From NCBI RefSeq assembly GCF_000422805.1, contig NZ_KE383922.1, positions 423,772 to 487,771 on the forward strand: a stretch of 64,000 nucleotides of DNA, in the 5' to 3' direction. The first letter of the stretch is position 1. Each line of letters opens with the position of its first letter. This stretch comes from Nocardioides halotolerans DSM 19273 (lineage in GTDB: Bacteria; Actinomycetota; Actinomycetes; Propionibacteriales; Nocardioidaceae). The translations under genes and the position numbers were made by a program. Below are positions 51,344 through 59,087 of this stretch, piece by piece. The notes beneath the pieces are model-generated. The model did not search any database. It was not told where the DNA came from and was given only the letters and a program-made list of their open reading frames with translations.

Positions 51344-52215
51344 CGGCCGCGCCCTGGCGGGAGGTGCCCCGGCAGGACGGCCGCCGGTTCGTCGTGACCG
51401 GAGCCAGCGCTGGCATCGGGCTCGAGACCGCCAAGGCGCTCGCCGAACGCGGCGCGCACGTCGTCCTGGCGGTGAGGGACCTCGCCCGCGGCCGGGCCGC
51501 GGCCGAGCAGATGCGCGGTGAGGTCGAGGTCGGGCTGCTCGATGTCGCGGACCTGTCGTCGGTGCGCGCGTTCGCCGAGACGGTGGAGTCGGTCGACGTG
51601 CTGGTCAACAACGCCGGCGCCCTGGCGCTCCCTAGAGGCAGCTCGCCCGACGGCGTCGAGCTCCACTTCGCGACCAACCACCTCGGCCACTTCGCGCTGG
51701 CCAACCTCCTGCTCCCGCGTCTCACCGACCGCGTGGTCGTGGTGGGCTCACCCTCGCACCGGCACGGCGACCTCGACCTCGACGACCTCGACTGGACCCG
51801 GCGGACCTACCGGCCCTACGCGGCGTACGCAGCCTCCAAGCTGGCCAACTTGCTGTTCCTGGCCGAGCTGCAGCGCCGGCTCACCGCGGCGGGCTCGACG
51901 CTGCGCGCGACCGGCGCCCACCCCGGCTCCACCGCGACCGGCATCACCGGCTCGACCGGCAGCCCGCTCAAGACGTTCGTCGGCCGGCACGGCATCAAGC
52001 TGGTCGGCATGAAGCCCTGGCAGGGTGCCCTGCCCACGTTGTACGCCGCCACGATGGACGTGCCGGGCAACACCTACGTCGGCCCGCACCGGCTCCACGA
52101 GATGAACGGCTGGCCGACCGGTGTCGGCCGCAGCCAGCGAGCGCTCGACCCCGACCTGGCGAAGGCGCTGTGGGTCGAGTCGGAGCGGCTGAGCGGGATC
52201 ACGTTCGCGTTGTAG
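51340..52215 (+). CDS. Short-chain dehydrogenase/reductase (retinol dehydrogenase-like)
   Basis: A 291-residue SDR with the cofactor motif TGASAGIG (residues 20-27), NNAGAL, the active-site Ser in VVGSPSHRH and YAASK as the YxxxK motif. The arrangement follows the retinol dehydrogenase/WW-oxidoreductase-like group common in actinobacteria. It probably uses NADP(H), as no acidic residue follows strand 2 (AVRDLARG). The substrate is unknown. Linked translationally to the OsmC gene. Followed by copy 3 of dispersed repeat family 2. Confidence 0.92.
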   Translation: MTAAPWREVPRQDGRRFVVTGASAGIGLETAKALAERGAHVVLAVRDLARGRAAAEQMRGEVEVGLLDVADLSSVRAFAETVESVDVLVNNAGALALPRGSSPDGVELHFATNHLGHFALANLLLPRLTDRVVVVGSPSHRHGDLDLDDLDWTRRTYRPYAAYAASKLANLLFLAELQRRLTAAGSTLRATGAHPGSTATGITGSTGSPLKTFVGRHGIKLVGMKPWQGALPTLYAATMDVPGNTYVGPHRLHEMNGWPTGVGRSQRALDPDLAKALWVESERLSGITFAL

Positions 52216-52230
52216 TCCCGGCGCAGGCTG

Positions 52231-52331
52231 CGGTGGTTTCGACCCGCCTGTCACGGCTTCGTCCCTCAGCCGCGGGCTTGCTCAACCTGCGTTCACCCAC
52301 GTCGACCGTTCGTTCCTCACGGTCGACTGCT
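52231..52331. repeat. Dispersed repeat family 2, copy 3 (reverse orientation)
   Basis: Read on the minus strand it contains GAGCAGTCGACCGTGAGGAA, GTGGGTGAACGCAGGTTGAG, AAGCCCGCGGCTGAGGGACG and ends GCGGGTCGAAACCACCG. These are the same segments as at 25818-25981, in the same order. It fills the gap between two convergent genes. Confidence 0.85.
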
Positions 52332-53062
52332 CACTTGATCGTCACCGACTCGATGTCGACCTCCTCGGCCGGCGCGGTCATCCCGTTGCCGGTCTGCTTC
52401 ACGCCCTTGGCGGCGAGGTCCTTGATGGCCGCGATGCCGGCGTCGTCGACGTGGCCGAACACGGTGTACGCCGGGTCGAGCGGCGAGTCGTCGAAGACGA
52501 TGAAGAACTGCGAGCCGTTGGTGTCCGGGCCGCGGTTGGCCATGGCGAGGACGCCGGCGGTGTAGGTCTCGGTGCCGTCCACCTCGTCGTCGAACACGTA
52601 GCCCGGGCCGCCCGACCCGGTCGCCGTCGGGTCGCCGCACTGCAGCACCGCGATGCCGCCCGTCTCGAGCGTGACGAGCCGGTGGCAGTGCGTGCCGTTG
52701 AAGTAGTTCTGCTGCGCCAGCGACACGAAGGAGTTCACCGTGCACGGCGTCCGGTCGGCGTCGAGGGTGAAGGTCAGGTCGCCGAGCGAGGTCGTGACGG
52801 TCGCCGTCACCTTCCCGGAGACCGACGGGGTCGACGGGGGCTTCTCGTTCTGCTTCGTCGTCGGGACCTGGTCGTCGGGGTAGTCGCACGTGACGCCCGA
52901 CGCGGGTGCCGGGCTGCTCGACGCGTCGGTCGGCGTGCTGCTCGCGGTGGGCGTGCCGGACGAGGTGTCCTTGGCCGTGTCGTCGCTGTCGCTGCTGTCG
53001 CCGCAGCCCGCCAGGGCGGTGGTCGCGAGCAGCAGGAGGACCGGGATGACGCGCTTCGACAT
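52331..53062 (-). CDS. Lipoprotein cyclophilin-type peptidyl-prolyl cis-trans isomerase
   Basis: A 243-residue PPIase with a lipoprotein signal (VIPVLLLLATTALAGC, Cys20), a Ser/Thr/Pro-rich linker of about 45 residues, then a cyclophilin domain. Landmarks are FNGTHCHRLVTLETGGIAVL with the catalytic Arg, ANRGPDTNGSQFFIVFDDSP with the Gln and Phe, and YTVFGHVDDAG. It would fold proteins at the outer face of the membrane. The ATG at 53062 is preferred over the upstream frame extension. Its stop abuts dispersed repeat family 2. Confidence 0.94.
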   Translation of the reverse strand: MSKRVIPVLLLLATTALAGCGDSSDSDDTAKDTSSGTPTASSTPTDASSSPAPASGVTCDYPDDQVPTTKQNEKPPSTPSVSGKVTATVTTSLGDLTFTLDADRTPCTVNSFVSLAQQNYFNGTHCHRLVTLETGGIAVLQCGDPTATGSGGPGYVFDDEVDGTETYTAGVLAMANRGPDTNGSQFFIVFDDSPLDPAYTVFGHVDDAGIAAIKDLAAKGVKQTGNGMTAPAEEVDIESVTIK

Positions 53063-53085
53063 GCGGGTCAGCGTAGAGGCGGGGC

Positions 53086-54153
53086 TCAACCGTTGCGGCC
53101 CCGGGCGGCGACCGGCCACGGGCGCAGGGCGTCGTCCTCCTCGACCCACAGGTCGTCGGCGAGGTTGACCGCGGAGCAGCAGTGGTTCGGCACCACGTCG
53201 AGCTGGTCGCCGAGCCGGGGGAGGGGGGCGCCGGCGAGGTCGACGACGGCGTGGTGCTCCGAGAGCTGGACGATGCGCGCGTCCGGGTGGTCGAGCAGGC
53301 GTCCCGCGCCGGTGCTGTACGCCGCGCGGTCCGCCCCGAGCGCCTTGCTGCCCGCGTCGAGCACCACCCGCCCGCCGGCCAGGCTGACCACCGTGGCCCG
53401 GCAGGTCAGCGCGACCGACTCCGGCGGCATCGCGCCGAGCTCCCACTGCTGAGCGTCGCCGAAGACGTAGACGCCGGGCCGCGCCTCGGTGAGCACGCCG
53501 GTGTCGAGGTCCGCAAGGCTCGGGGTGGAGCCGCCGCTGACGACGGGGACCTCGAGCCCCTCCTGCTCGACGGCGGCACGCGCCGTGGTCAGGGCGCGCG
53601 CCTCGCCGGCGGCGGCCGCCGCGCGACCCCCGTCGGGTGCGTAGCTGTGCCCCGGGAACGTGAAGACGCCCCGCACCGTCAGCCCCGCGTGCGCGGCGGC
53701 GACCGCGACCGCGCCCGCCTCCTCGGGCGGGCAGCCGGTCCGGTGGTGGCCGCTGTCGACCTCGACGAGCACCTCGACGCCGTACGGCGCCAGGTGCAGG
53801 CCGGCGCGCGCCGCGGCGTCCACCGAGTCGACACCGATCGCGACCCGGGCGCGCTCGGCCAGGCTGCGCAGCCGCTCGGCCGACCGTTCGTCGACATGGA
53901 CCGGGTAGGCCACGAACAGGTCGTCGCAGCCGTGCTGGACGAAGACCTCGGCCTCGCCGAGCGTCGCCACCGAGATGCCGGCCGCCCCCTCGGCGAGCTG
54001 GAGCCGGGCGATCTCCGGCGACTTGTGGGTCTTGACGTGCGGGCGCAGGGCCACGCCGTGCTGCGCGGCCCAGTCGGCGGTGCGGCGTACGTTGCGGCGG
54101 AGCCGGTCGAGGTCGACGCGGAGGTACGGCGTCGGGGGTGGCGGCGCCGTCAC
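53086..54153 (-). CDS. D-threonine aldolase / D-serine dehydratase-like PLP enzyme
   Basis: A 355-residue fold-type III PLP enzyme. The N-terminal alanine-racemase-like barrel has RPHVKTHKSPEIARLQ with the Schiff-base lysine (Lys41 or Lys44). The C-terminal domain carries the metal-binding HxC motif in VPNHCCSAVN, which separates D-threonine aldolases and D-serine dehydratases from alanine racemases. It would act on a D-amino acid, giving either glycine plus aldehyde or a keto acid plus ammonia; the choice cannot be made here. GTG at 54153 overlaps the aldo-keto reductase stop (GTGA), which suggests the reductase may use the aldehyde or keto product. Confidence 0.88.
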   Translation of the reverse strand: MTAPPPPTPYLRVDLDRLRRNVRRTADWAAQHGVALRPHVKTHKSPEIARLQLAEGAAGISVATLGEAEVFVQHGCDDLFVAYPVHVDERSAERLRSLAERARVAIGVDSVDAAARAGLHLAPYGVEVLVEVDSGHHRTGCPPEEAGAVAVAAAHAGLTVRGVFTFPGHSYAPDGGRAAAAAGEARALTTARAAVEQEGLEVPVVSGGSTPSLADLDTGVLTEARPGVYVFGDAQQWELGAMPPESVALTCRATVVSLAGGRVVLDAGSKALGADRAAYSTGAGRLLDHPDARIVQLSEHHAVVDLAGAPLPRLGDQLDVVPNHCCSAVNLADDLWVEEDDALRPWPVAARGRNG

Positions 54154-54992
54154 ATCTCCTCGTGGGTGTCGGGGTTGCCGCCGAAGAGCCTGCCGTCGGG
54201 TCGGGCCAGCCCGGTGATCGCCGCCATCTCGTCGGCGGTCAGCTCGAAGCCGTCGAGGTCGAGGTTCTCGCGCTGCCGCTCGGGGTTGCGCGAGAGCGGG
54301 ATCGGCAGGTTGCCGAGCTGGAGCTGCCAGCGCAGCACGACCTGGCCCGGCGTCACGCCGTGGGCCTCTGCCGCGGCCTTGACCACCGGCTCCGCGAACG
54401 GTGCCTGGCGCTTGCCCATCGGGCTCCACGACTCGGTGACGATCGCGAGGTCGGCGTCGACCCGGCGCATCTCCTCCTGCGGGAAGTAGGGGTGCAGCTC
54501 GATCTGGTTGATCACGGGGCGCACGCCGGTGTCGTCGATGACGCGGGCGAGGTGGGCCTGGGTGAAGTTGGAGACGCCCGGCGAGCGGACCAGCCCGTCG
54601 TCGCGCAGCTGCACCAGTGCCCGCCAGGTCTCGTGGAACTTCTGCTGCGAGGGGTTCGGCCAGTGGATGAGGTGGACGTCGATCCGCTCGAGCCCGAGCC
54701 GCTCCAGCGACTCCCGGGTGCTCGCGATCGCGTCGTCGTAGGCGTGGTGGCGGCCGGGGATCTTGCTGGTCACCACGATCTCCTCGCGCGGCACGCCCGA
54801 GCGGCGGATGGCCTCGCTGACCTCGGTCTCGTTGCCGTAGTTGACCGCCGTGTCGATGAGCCGGTAGCCGTTCTCGAGCGCCGCCGTCACCGCCTCGACC
54901 GCATCGTCCCCGCGCAGGCCTGCGGTGCCGAACCCGACCGCGGGGATGGTGGTGCCGTCGTTGAGCTCGCGGGGTGAGGTCGCCAGGGTCAT
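54150..54992 (-). CDS. Aldo/keto reductase (AKR5-like)
   Basis: A 280-residue NADPH-dependent aldo-keto reductase. Catalytic residues can be placed: Asp and Tyr in YRLIDTAVNYGNE, Lys in VVTSKIPG and His in VHLIHWPNP; the phosphate-binding part is PIPLSRNPERQREN. It closely follows the 2,5-diketo-D-gluconate reductase type, but the substrate is open. It is translationally coupled to the D-amino-acid PLP enzyme behind it. The start ATG at 54992 is only 24 bp from the divergent ATG at 55017. Confidence 0.93.
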   Translation of the reverse strand: MTLATSPRELNDGTTIPAVGFGTAGLRGDDAVEAVTAALENGYRLIDTAVNYGNETEVSEAIRRSGVPREEIVVTSKIPGRHHAYDDAIASTRESLERLGLERIDVHLIHWPNPSQQKFHETWRALVQLRDDGLVRSPGVSNFTQAHLARVIDDTGVRPVINQIELHPYFPQEEMRRVDADLAIVTESWSPMGKRQAPFAEPVVKAAAEAHGVTPGQVVLRWQLQLGNLPIPLSRNPERQRENLDLDGFELTADEMAAITGLARPDGRLFGGNPDTHEEM

Positions 54993-55016
54993 GGCGCCAC
55001 GGTATCCATGTGGGTG

Positions 55017-55796
55017 ATGACCACTCTCGAGCCCGACTGCGCGCGCTGCGTGGGTCTGTGCTGCGTGGCGCTGCCGTTCCGACCGTCGCACGGCTTCGCC
55101 TTCGCCAAGGACGCCGGTGAGCCGTGCCGGCACCTCGACGGCTCCTACGGCTGCTCGATCCACGCGTCTCTGCGGGAGGCCGGCATGGGCGGGTGCACGG
55201 CCTACGAGTGCTTCGGCGCGGGGCAGCACGTGACCCAGGTGGTCTACGGCGGCGCGTCGTGGCGGGGGAGTGCGGACGGCGGCGAGGAGATGTTCGCGGT
55301 GTTCGCGGTCGTACAGCGGCTGCACGAGATGCTCGTGCTGCTCGACCAGGCGACCTCCCTGGCGCCGGGGCCGGATCTCGCCCGGCTGCGGGAGTCCGTC
55401 GCCGGACGCACGTCGGGGCCGCCCGCGAGCATCCTCGACACCGACCTCGACGAGCTGGCGTCGTCGGTGGGCGGCGTGTTGCGCGAGGTGAGCCGCTCGG
55501 TCCGGGGCGACGGTGCGTCGTACGCCGGGCACGACCTGGTGGGCCACGACCTGCGCACCCACGACCTGGCGCGCGCCGACCTGCGCGGAGCCGTGCTGAT
55601 CGCCGCCGACCTGCGCGACGTCGTCCTCGACCGCACCGACCTCCTCGGTGCCGACCTCCGCGACACCGACCTCTCCGGCGCCGACCTCTCGACCGCGCTG
55701 TTCGTGACCCAGCCCCAGCTCAACTCCGCCCGCGGCTCCGCCACCACCGTCCTGCCTGCTCACCTGCGCCGGCCGGTCGCCTGGTTGGTGGGATAG
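55017..55796 (+). CDS. Cysteine-cluster protein with C-terminal pentapeptide repeats
   Basis: A 259-residue protein in two parts. The first 70 residues carry a YkgJ-like cysteine cluster (C8, C11, C15, C16 in DCARCVGLCC, then GEPCRH, YGCSIH, GGCTAYECFG) that probably binds zinc or an Fe-S centre. The last 70 are pentapeptide repeats (ADLRGAVLIAADLRD, LLGADLRDTDLSGADL), a right-handed beta-helix that mimics nucleic acid in proteins such as MfpA. The ATG at 55017 is chosen because TATCCA (55003-55008) could be a -10 element for a leaderless mRNA; the ATG at 55008 is the alternative. I know similar two-part actinobacterial proteins but no function. Confidence 0.8.
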   Translation: MTTLEPDCARCVGLCCVALPFRPSHGFAFAKDAGEPCRHLDGSYGCSIHASLREAGMGGCTAYECFGAGQHVTQVVYGGASWRGSADGGEEMFAVFAVVQRLHEMLVLLDQATSLAPGPDLARLRESVAGRTSGPPASILDTDLDELASSVGGVLREVSRSVRGDGASYAGHDLVGHDLRTHDLARADLRGAVLIAADLRDVVLDRTDLLGADLRDTDLSGADLSTALFVTQPQLNSARGSATTVLPAHLRRPVAWLVG

Positions 55797-55856
55797 TCCC
55801 AGACGTTCGCGACAACCATCGCGCGGAACCGAGGTCGAAACGTCTGGGACTATCCC
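55790..55856. terminator. 18-bp inverted repeat containing the stop codons of two convergent genes
   Basis: GGGATAGTCCCAGACGTT (55790-55807) and its exact reverse complement (55839-55856) enclose 31 bases. The left arm contains the TAG of the pentapeptide protein and the right arm the TAG of the convergent hydrolase gene. It can thus form a terminator for both strands. Confidence 0.8.
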
Positions 55857-56674
55857 TCCGGAGCGGCGGCGGGGGCGAGCGACACGGTCTGGCCGCGTTC
55901 GACGGGGCGGATGGTGGTGGGGAGGGCGGCGCGGGCGGCCGCCTCCAGGAACGCCGAGAGGGGCGAGCGGAACACGCGGTAGTCGTCGTGGTGGACCGGT
56001 ACGGCGACGCGCGGGCGGGCCCGGCGGAGGAAGTCGACGCCCTGGTCGGCGTCCATCGTCACCGTGTGCAGCAGGACGCGGGTGCCGCCGAGGTGCACGA
56101 CCGCGGTGTGGAGGTCGGGATGGCGCTCGGCGATCTCGGTGAGTTGGTCGCCGGTCAGCGTGTCCCCGCTGAGGTAGACCCGGCGGCGCACCCGGCCCAT
56201 GACCCGGTGCTCGAGCAGCGAGCCCATGACCGGCGGCAGCAGCGCACCCATCAGCCCGCGGGCGTGGATGCCCGGCAGCGCCTCGACCGTCAGGGTCTCG
56301 CGGCCCTTGGCCAGCTCGACACGCTCCCACGTGCGCAGCCCGTGGGTGTCGAAGCCCCAGTCCCGCAGCCGCCGGGCCGCGGCCGGAGTGGTCAGCACCG
56401 GCTGGGCGCGGGCCAGGTCGCGACGCGCGATCCGGTCGAAGTGGTCGCCGTGCAGGTGCGAGAGCACCACCGCGTCGAGCGGCGGCAGGCCCGCGGGCTG
56501 CAGCGCCGGCTCGGTAAGCCGGCGGCTCCACAGCCCCTTGCCAAGGTAGGCGCGCTGGCCGCGGTGCAGGAAGTTCGGGTCGGTCAGGACGGTGAACTCC
56601 CCGAGCCGGAGCACGGTCGTCGCCGTCCCGACGAAGGTGAGCGTGTCGGTCGAGGTGTTCTCGGGCTTCGTCAT
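55850..56674 (-). CDS. Metallo-beta-lactamase-fold hydrolase (UlaG/NAPE-PLD-like)
   Basis: A 274-residue MBL-fold protein with LSHLHGDHFDRI (HxHxDH), a later ligand in YLSGDTLTGDQL and a final His in VPVHHDDYRVF. The start TLTFVGTATTVLRLGEFTVL and the TDPNFLHRGQRAYLGKGLWS segment resemble the UlaG/NAPE-phospholipase-D-like group, but the substrate is unknown. ATG at 56674; a longer frame upstream is not supported. It follows 10 bp after the stop of the next upstream gene on the same strand, so it belongs to the ADH unit. Confidence 0.88.
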   Translation of the reverse strand: MTKPENTSTDTLTFVGTATTVLRLGEFTVLTDPNFLHRGQRAYLGKGLWSRRLTEPALQPAGLPPLDAVVLSHLHGDHFDRIARRDLARAQPVLTTPAAARRLRDWGFDTHGLRTWERVELAKGRETLTVEALPGIHARGLMGALLPPVMGSLLEHRVMGRVRRRVYLSGDTLTGDQLTEIAERHPDLHTAVVHLGGTRVLLHTVTMDADQGVDFLRRARPRVAVPVHHDDYRVFRSPLSAFLEAAARAALPTTIRPVERGQTVSLAPAAAPEG

Positions 56675-56684
56675 CGCGCGCGCT

Positions 56685-57290
56685 TCAGCGCAGCAGGCGA
56701 CGGACCGCCGCGACGGCGCCGGCACCGGCGAGCACCCAGGGGGCGGCAACGACGAACGGATCCATCCACTGGTGCTTCCAGTCGGTGCGGCCGTCGCCCG
56801 TCCGCGAGCGCAGTCCGTCGCCGGTGAGCTCGGCGCGGATGCCGGTCTCGGCCAGCAGGTTGTCGGGGTGGCCGGAGAGGATCGAGCCCACGAAGCCCTC
56901 GACCACGTCGACGCGGTCGGCCGCGATCAGGGCCAGCCAGTGCGCGGTCTGCGCGTCGCTCCAGCGGGCGTACGCGAGCTTCCTGATCGCGCCGGAGAGG
57001 CCTCTGGTCGGCTGGGCGGTCCCGAACACCGGCGTGAGGAACCGGTGCTCGATCGACCGCTCGCGCGGCGGTTCCTCCTGCTGACGCTCCGGGAAGTCCC
57101 AGTGCGCGCCGGTGCGACCGGGGTCGAGCTGGAGCTTGGGCACCGAGGGCCGGTCCGCTGGGTCGAGGTCGACGCCCCACCCTGGGATCCGCGCCCGGAG
57201 CTCGTCCGCGGAGGGTCGCGGGGGACCCGCGGGGGTGTACGTCGGCACCTGGGCGTCCGGCGTCCGGTCGAGCTGCTCGTCGAGGGTCAT
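56685..57290 (-). CDS. Conserved hypothetical protein, linked to the zinc alcohol dehydrogenase
   Basis: A 201-residue protein without recognised domain. The N-terminal 90 residues are Pro-rich and hydrophilic (TYTPAGPPRPSADELRARIP), followed by helical segments (GLSGAIRKLAYARWSDAQTA, WLALIAADRVDVVEGFVGSI) and one C-terminal hydrophobic helix (PFVVAAPWVLAGAGAVAAVR) that probably anchors it in the membrane. It is 10 bp downstream of the alcohol dehydrogenase and 10 bp upstream of the MBL hydrolase, so all three are probably one operon. The WMDP and GHPDNLLAETGI segments look conserved, but I cannot name a family. Confidence 0.72.
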   Translation of the reverse strand: MTLDEQLDRTPDAQVPTYTPAGPPRPSADELRARIPGWGVDLDPADRPSVPKLQLDPGRTGAHWDFPERQQEEPPRERSIEHRFLTPVFGTAQPTRGLSGAIRKLAYARWSDAQTAHWLALIAADRVDVVEGFVGSILSGHPDNLLAETGIRAELTGDGLRSRTGDGRTDWKHQWMDPFVVAAPWVLAGAGAVAAVRRLLR

Positions 57291-57300
57291 CGGGGTCTCC

Positions 57301-58440
57301 TCACGCGGCGTCGGGGACGATGAGCGGCTTGATGCAGCCGTCGAGCTTGGCCGAGAACATGTGGTACGCCTCGCCGATGTGCTCGAGCGGCACCCGGTGG
57401 GTCACGATCTCGCTGGGCTTGAGGTAGCCGTTGCGGATGTGCTCGAAGAGCCGCGGCCACTGCCGCTTCACCGGGCACTGGTTCATCCGCAGGGTCAGCC
57501 CCTTGTTGAGCGCGTCGCCGAACTTCACGGCGCTGAAGAGCGGGCCGTAGGCGCCCATCACCGAGATCGTCCCGCCCTTGCGGACGCTGTCGATCGCCCA
57601 GTTCAGCGCCACCGGCGAGCCGCCCTGCAGCTTGAGCTTGGCGGAGGTGACGTGCATCAGCAGGTTGCCGTCCGCCTCGGCGCCCACCGCGTCGATGGCG
57701 ACGTCGGCGCCGAGGTAGTCGGTCTGCTTCTTCATCTCCACGACGATGTCGGCGTACTCGGTGAAGTTGAGCGTCTCGGCCTGGGCGAAGGTCCGCGCCT
57801 TCTCGAGCCGGTGGTCGAGGTGGTCGACCACGATCACCCGCCCGGCACCCATCAGCCACGACGACTTGGCGGCGAAGATGCCGATCGGCCCCGCGCCGAA
57901 GACCACGACGGTGTCGCCCTCGACGATCTCGCCCAGCTGGGCGCCGAAGTACGCCGTCGCCAGCGCGTCGGTGCAGAGCACGGCATCCTCGTCGGACATC
58001 CAGTCGGGGATCAGCGAGGGCCCGACGTCGGCGAACGGCACCCGCACGTACTCCGCCTGGCCACCGTCGTAGCCGCCCGTGGTGTGGGAGTAGCCGTAGA
58101 TCCCGCCCACAGCGGTGGCGTTGGGGTTCACGTTGTGGCAGAGGCCGCGCGCGCAGAACCAGCAGGAGCCGCAGAACACGTTGAACGGCACCATCACCCG
58201 GTCGCCCACCTGCAGGCTCTGCACCGACGACCCGACCTCGTCGACGATGCCGATGAACTCGTGGCCGAACGTGTGGCCGACCCGGGTGTCCGGCATCATC
58301 CCGTGGTAGAGGTGCAGGTCGGACCCGCAGATCGCCGCGAGCTGCACCTTCACGATCGCGTCGTTGGGGTGCTCGATGCGGGGGCGGTCCTTCTCCTCGA
58401 CGCGGATCCGGTACGGCCCGCGGTACACCATGGCGCGCAT
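57301..58440 (-). CDS. Zinc-dependent alcohol dehydrogenase
   Basis: A 379-residue MDR-family dehydrogenase. Catalytic zinc ligands are the Cys in AAICGSDLHLYHG and His-Glu in TFGHEFIGIVDEV; the structural-zinc cysteines lie in FCGSCWFCARGLC. The NAD-binding motif is VVVFGAGPIGIFAAK. The sequence follows the glutathione-independent formaldehyde-dehydrogenase-like group that often uses aldehydes. AGGAGG gives a very strong ribosome site before the ATG at 58440. It starts an operon of three genes. The substrate cannot be settled. Confidence 0.93.
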   Translation of the reverse strand: MRAMVYRGPYRIRVEEKDRPRIEHPNDAIVKVQLAAICGSDLHLYHGMMPDTRVGHTFGHEFIGIVDEVGSSVQSLQVGDRVMVPFNVFCGSCWFCARGLCHNVNPNATAVGGIYGYSHTTGGYDGGQAEYVRVPFADVGPSLIPDWMSDEDAVLCTDALATAYFGAQLGEIVEGDTVVVFGAGPIGIFAAKSSWLMGAGRVIVVDHLDHRLEKARTFAQAETLNFTEYADIVVEMKKQTDYLGADVAIDAVGAEADGNLLMHVTSAKLKLQGGSPVALNWAIDSVRKGGTISVMGAYGPLFSAVKFGDALNKGLTLRMNQCPVKRQWPRLFEHIRNGYLKPSEIVTHRVPLEHIGEAYHMFSAKLDGCIKPLIVPDAA

Positions 58441-58566
58441 GCGTCGCCCTCCTGGGTCGTCGGCTGTGATCGAGCTGCTCAGGACCCGGAGGTAACCCCG
58501 CTGCGCCGGCTCACGCACACCCGGTGGGGTGAGCGCGGCCCGGCAGCACACGGGCGGGACGTGGGG

Positions 58567-59055
58567 TCAGCCGCCGTCGCCCTGGGGCCCCGAGTCGTCC
58601 GGTACGGCGGTGTGCCGACGCTCGCCGCGGGTCCGCTCGCGCTCCTTCATCTCCGCCTCGTAGATGTGCCGCCGGCCGCCGACGAGCTGCTCGCGGGCCT
58701 CGCGCTCGAGGTCGCGGAACTTCGACCAGTACTCGTCGTCGTACTCCTCGACGATCTGGAAGGTCCAGCGCCCCTGCAGCACGTTGCGGCCGACCAGCTC
58801 GGTGTCGATCCGCTCGGCCAGCTCGTCGTGCCCGGCCTTGCGCAGCAGCTCCACCGCCTCGCCGAGGGTGAGGTCGGCCGTGCCGGAGCGCCGGTGGAAC
58901 GCATAGAGGTGGCCGCGGCACACCTCGGCCGCCTCGAGAGCCTCGGACAGCTTGCCGAGCGCCTCGATCGTGGCGTCCGCGACGCCGTCGGGCCGCTGGT
59001 GCTTGGCCAGCTGCTCGCTGTTCTCGGGCTCCTCGGCACGGTCCGCGTGGGTCAT
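58567..59055 (-). CDS. Conserved actinobacterial hypothetical protein
   Basis: A 162-residue hydrophilic, helix-rich protein. The central part (IEALGKLSEALEAAEVCRGH, LYAFHRRSGTADLTLGEAVE, LVGRNVLQGRWTFQIVEEYD) is strongly conserved in actinobacteria as I recall, ending in VGGRRHIYEAEMKERERTRG. No catalytic or binding motif is known. It stands alone, divergent from the F420-type oxidoreductase with 32 bp between starts. Confidence 0.82.
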   Translation of the reverse strand: MTHADRAEEPENSEQLAKHQRPDGVADATIEALGKLSEALEAAEVCRGHLYAFHRRSGTADLTLGEAVELLRKAGHDELAERIDTELVGRNVLQGRWTFQIVEEYDDEYWSKFRDLEREAREQLVGGRRHIYEAEMKERERTRGERRHTAVPDDSGPQGDGG

Positions 59056-59087
59056 GGCCCGCTGGTACCCAGCGCTAGCCTCGGCAC

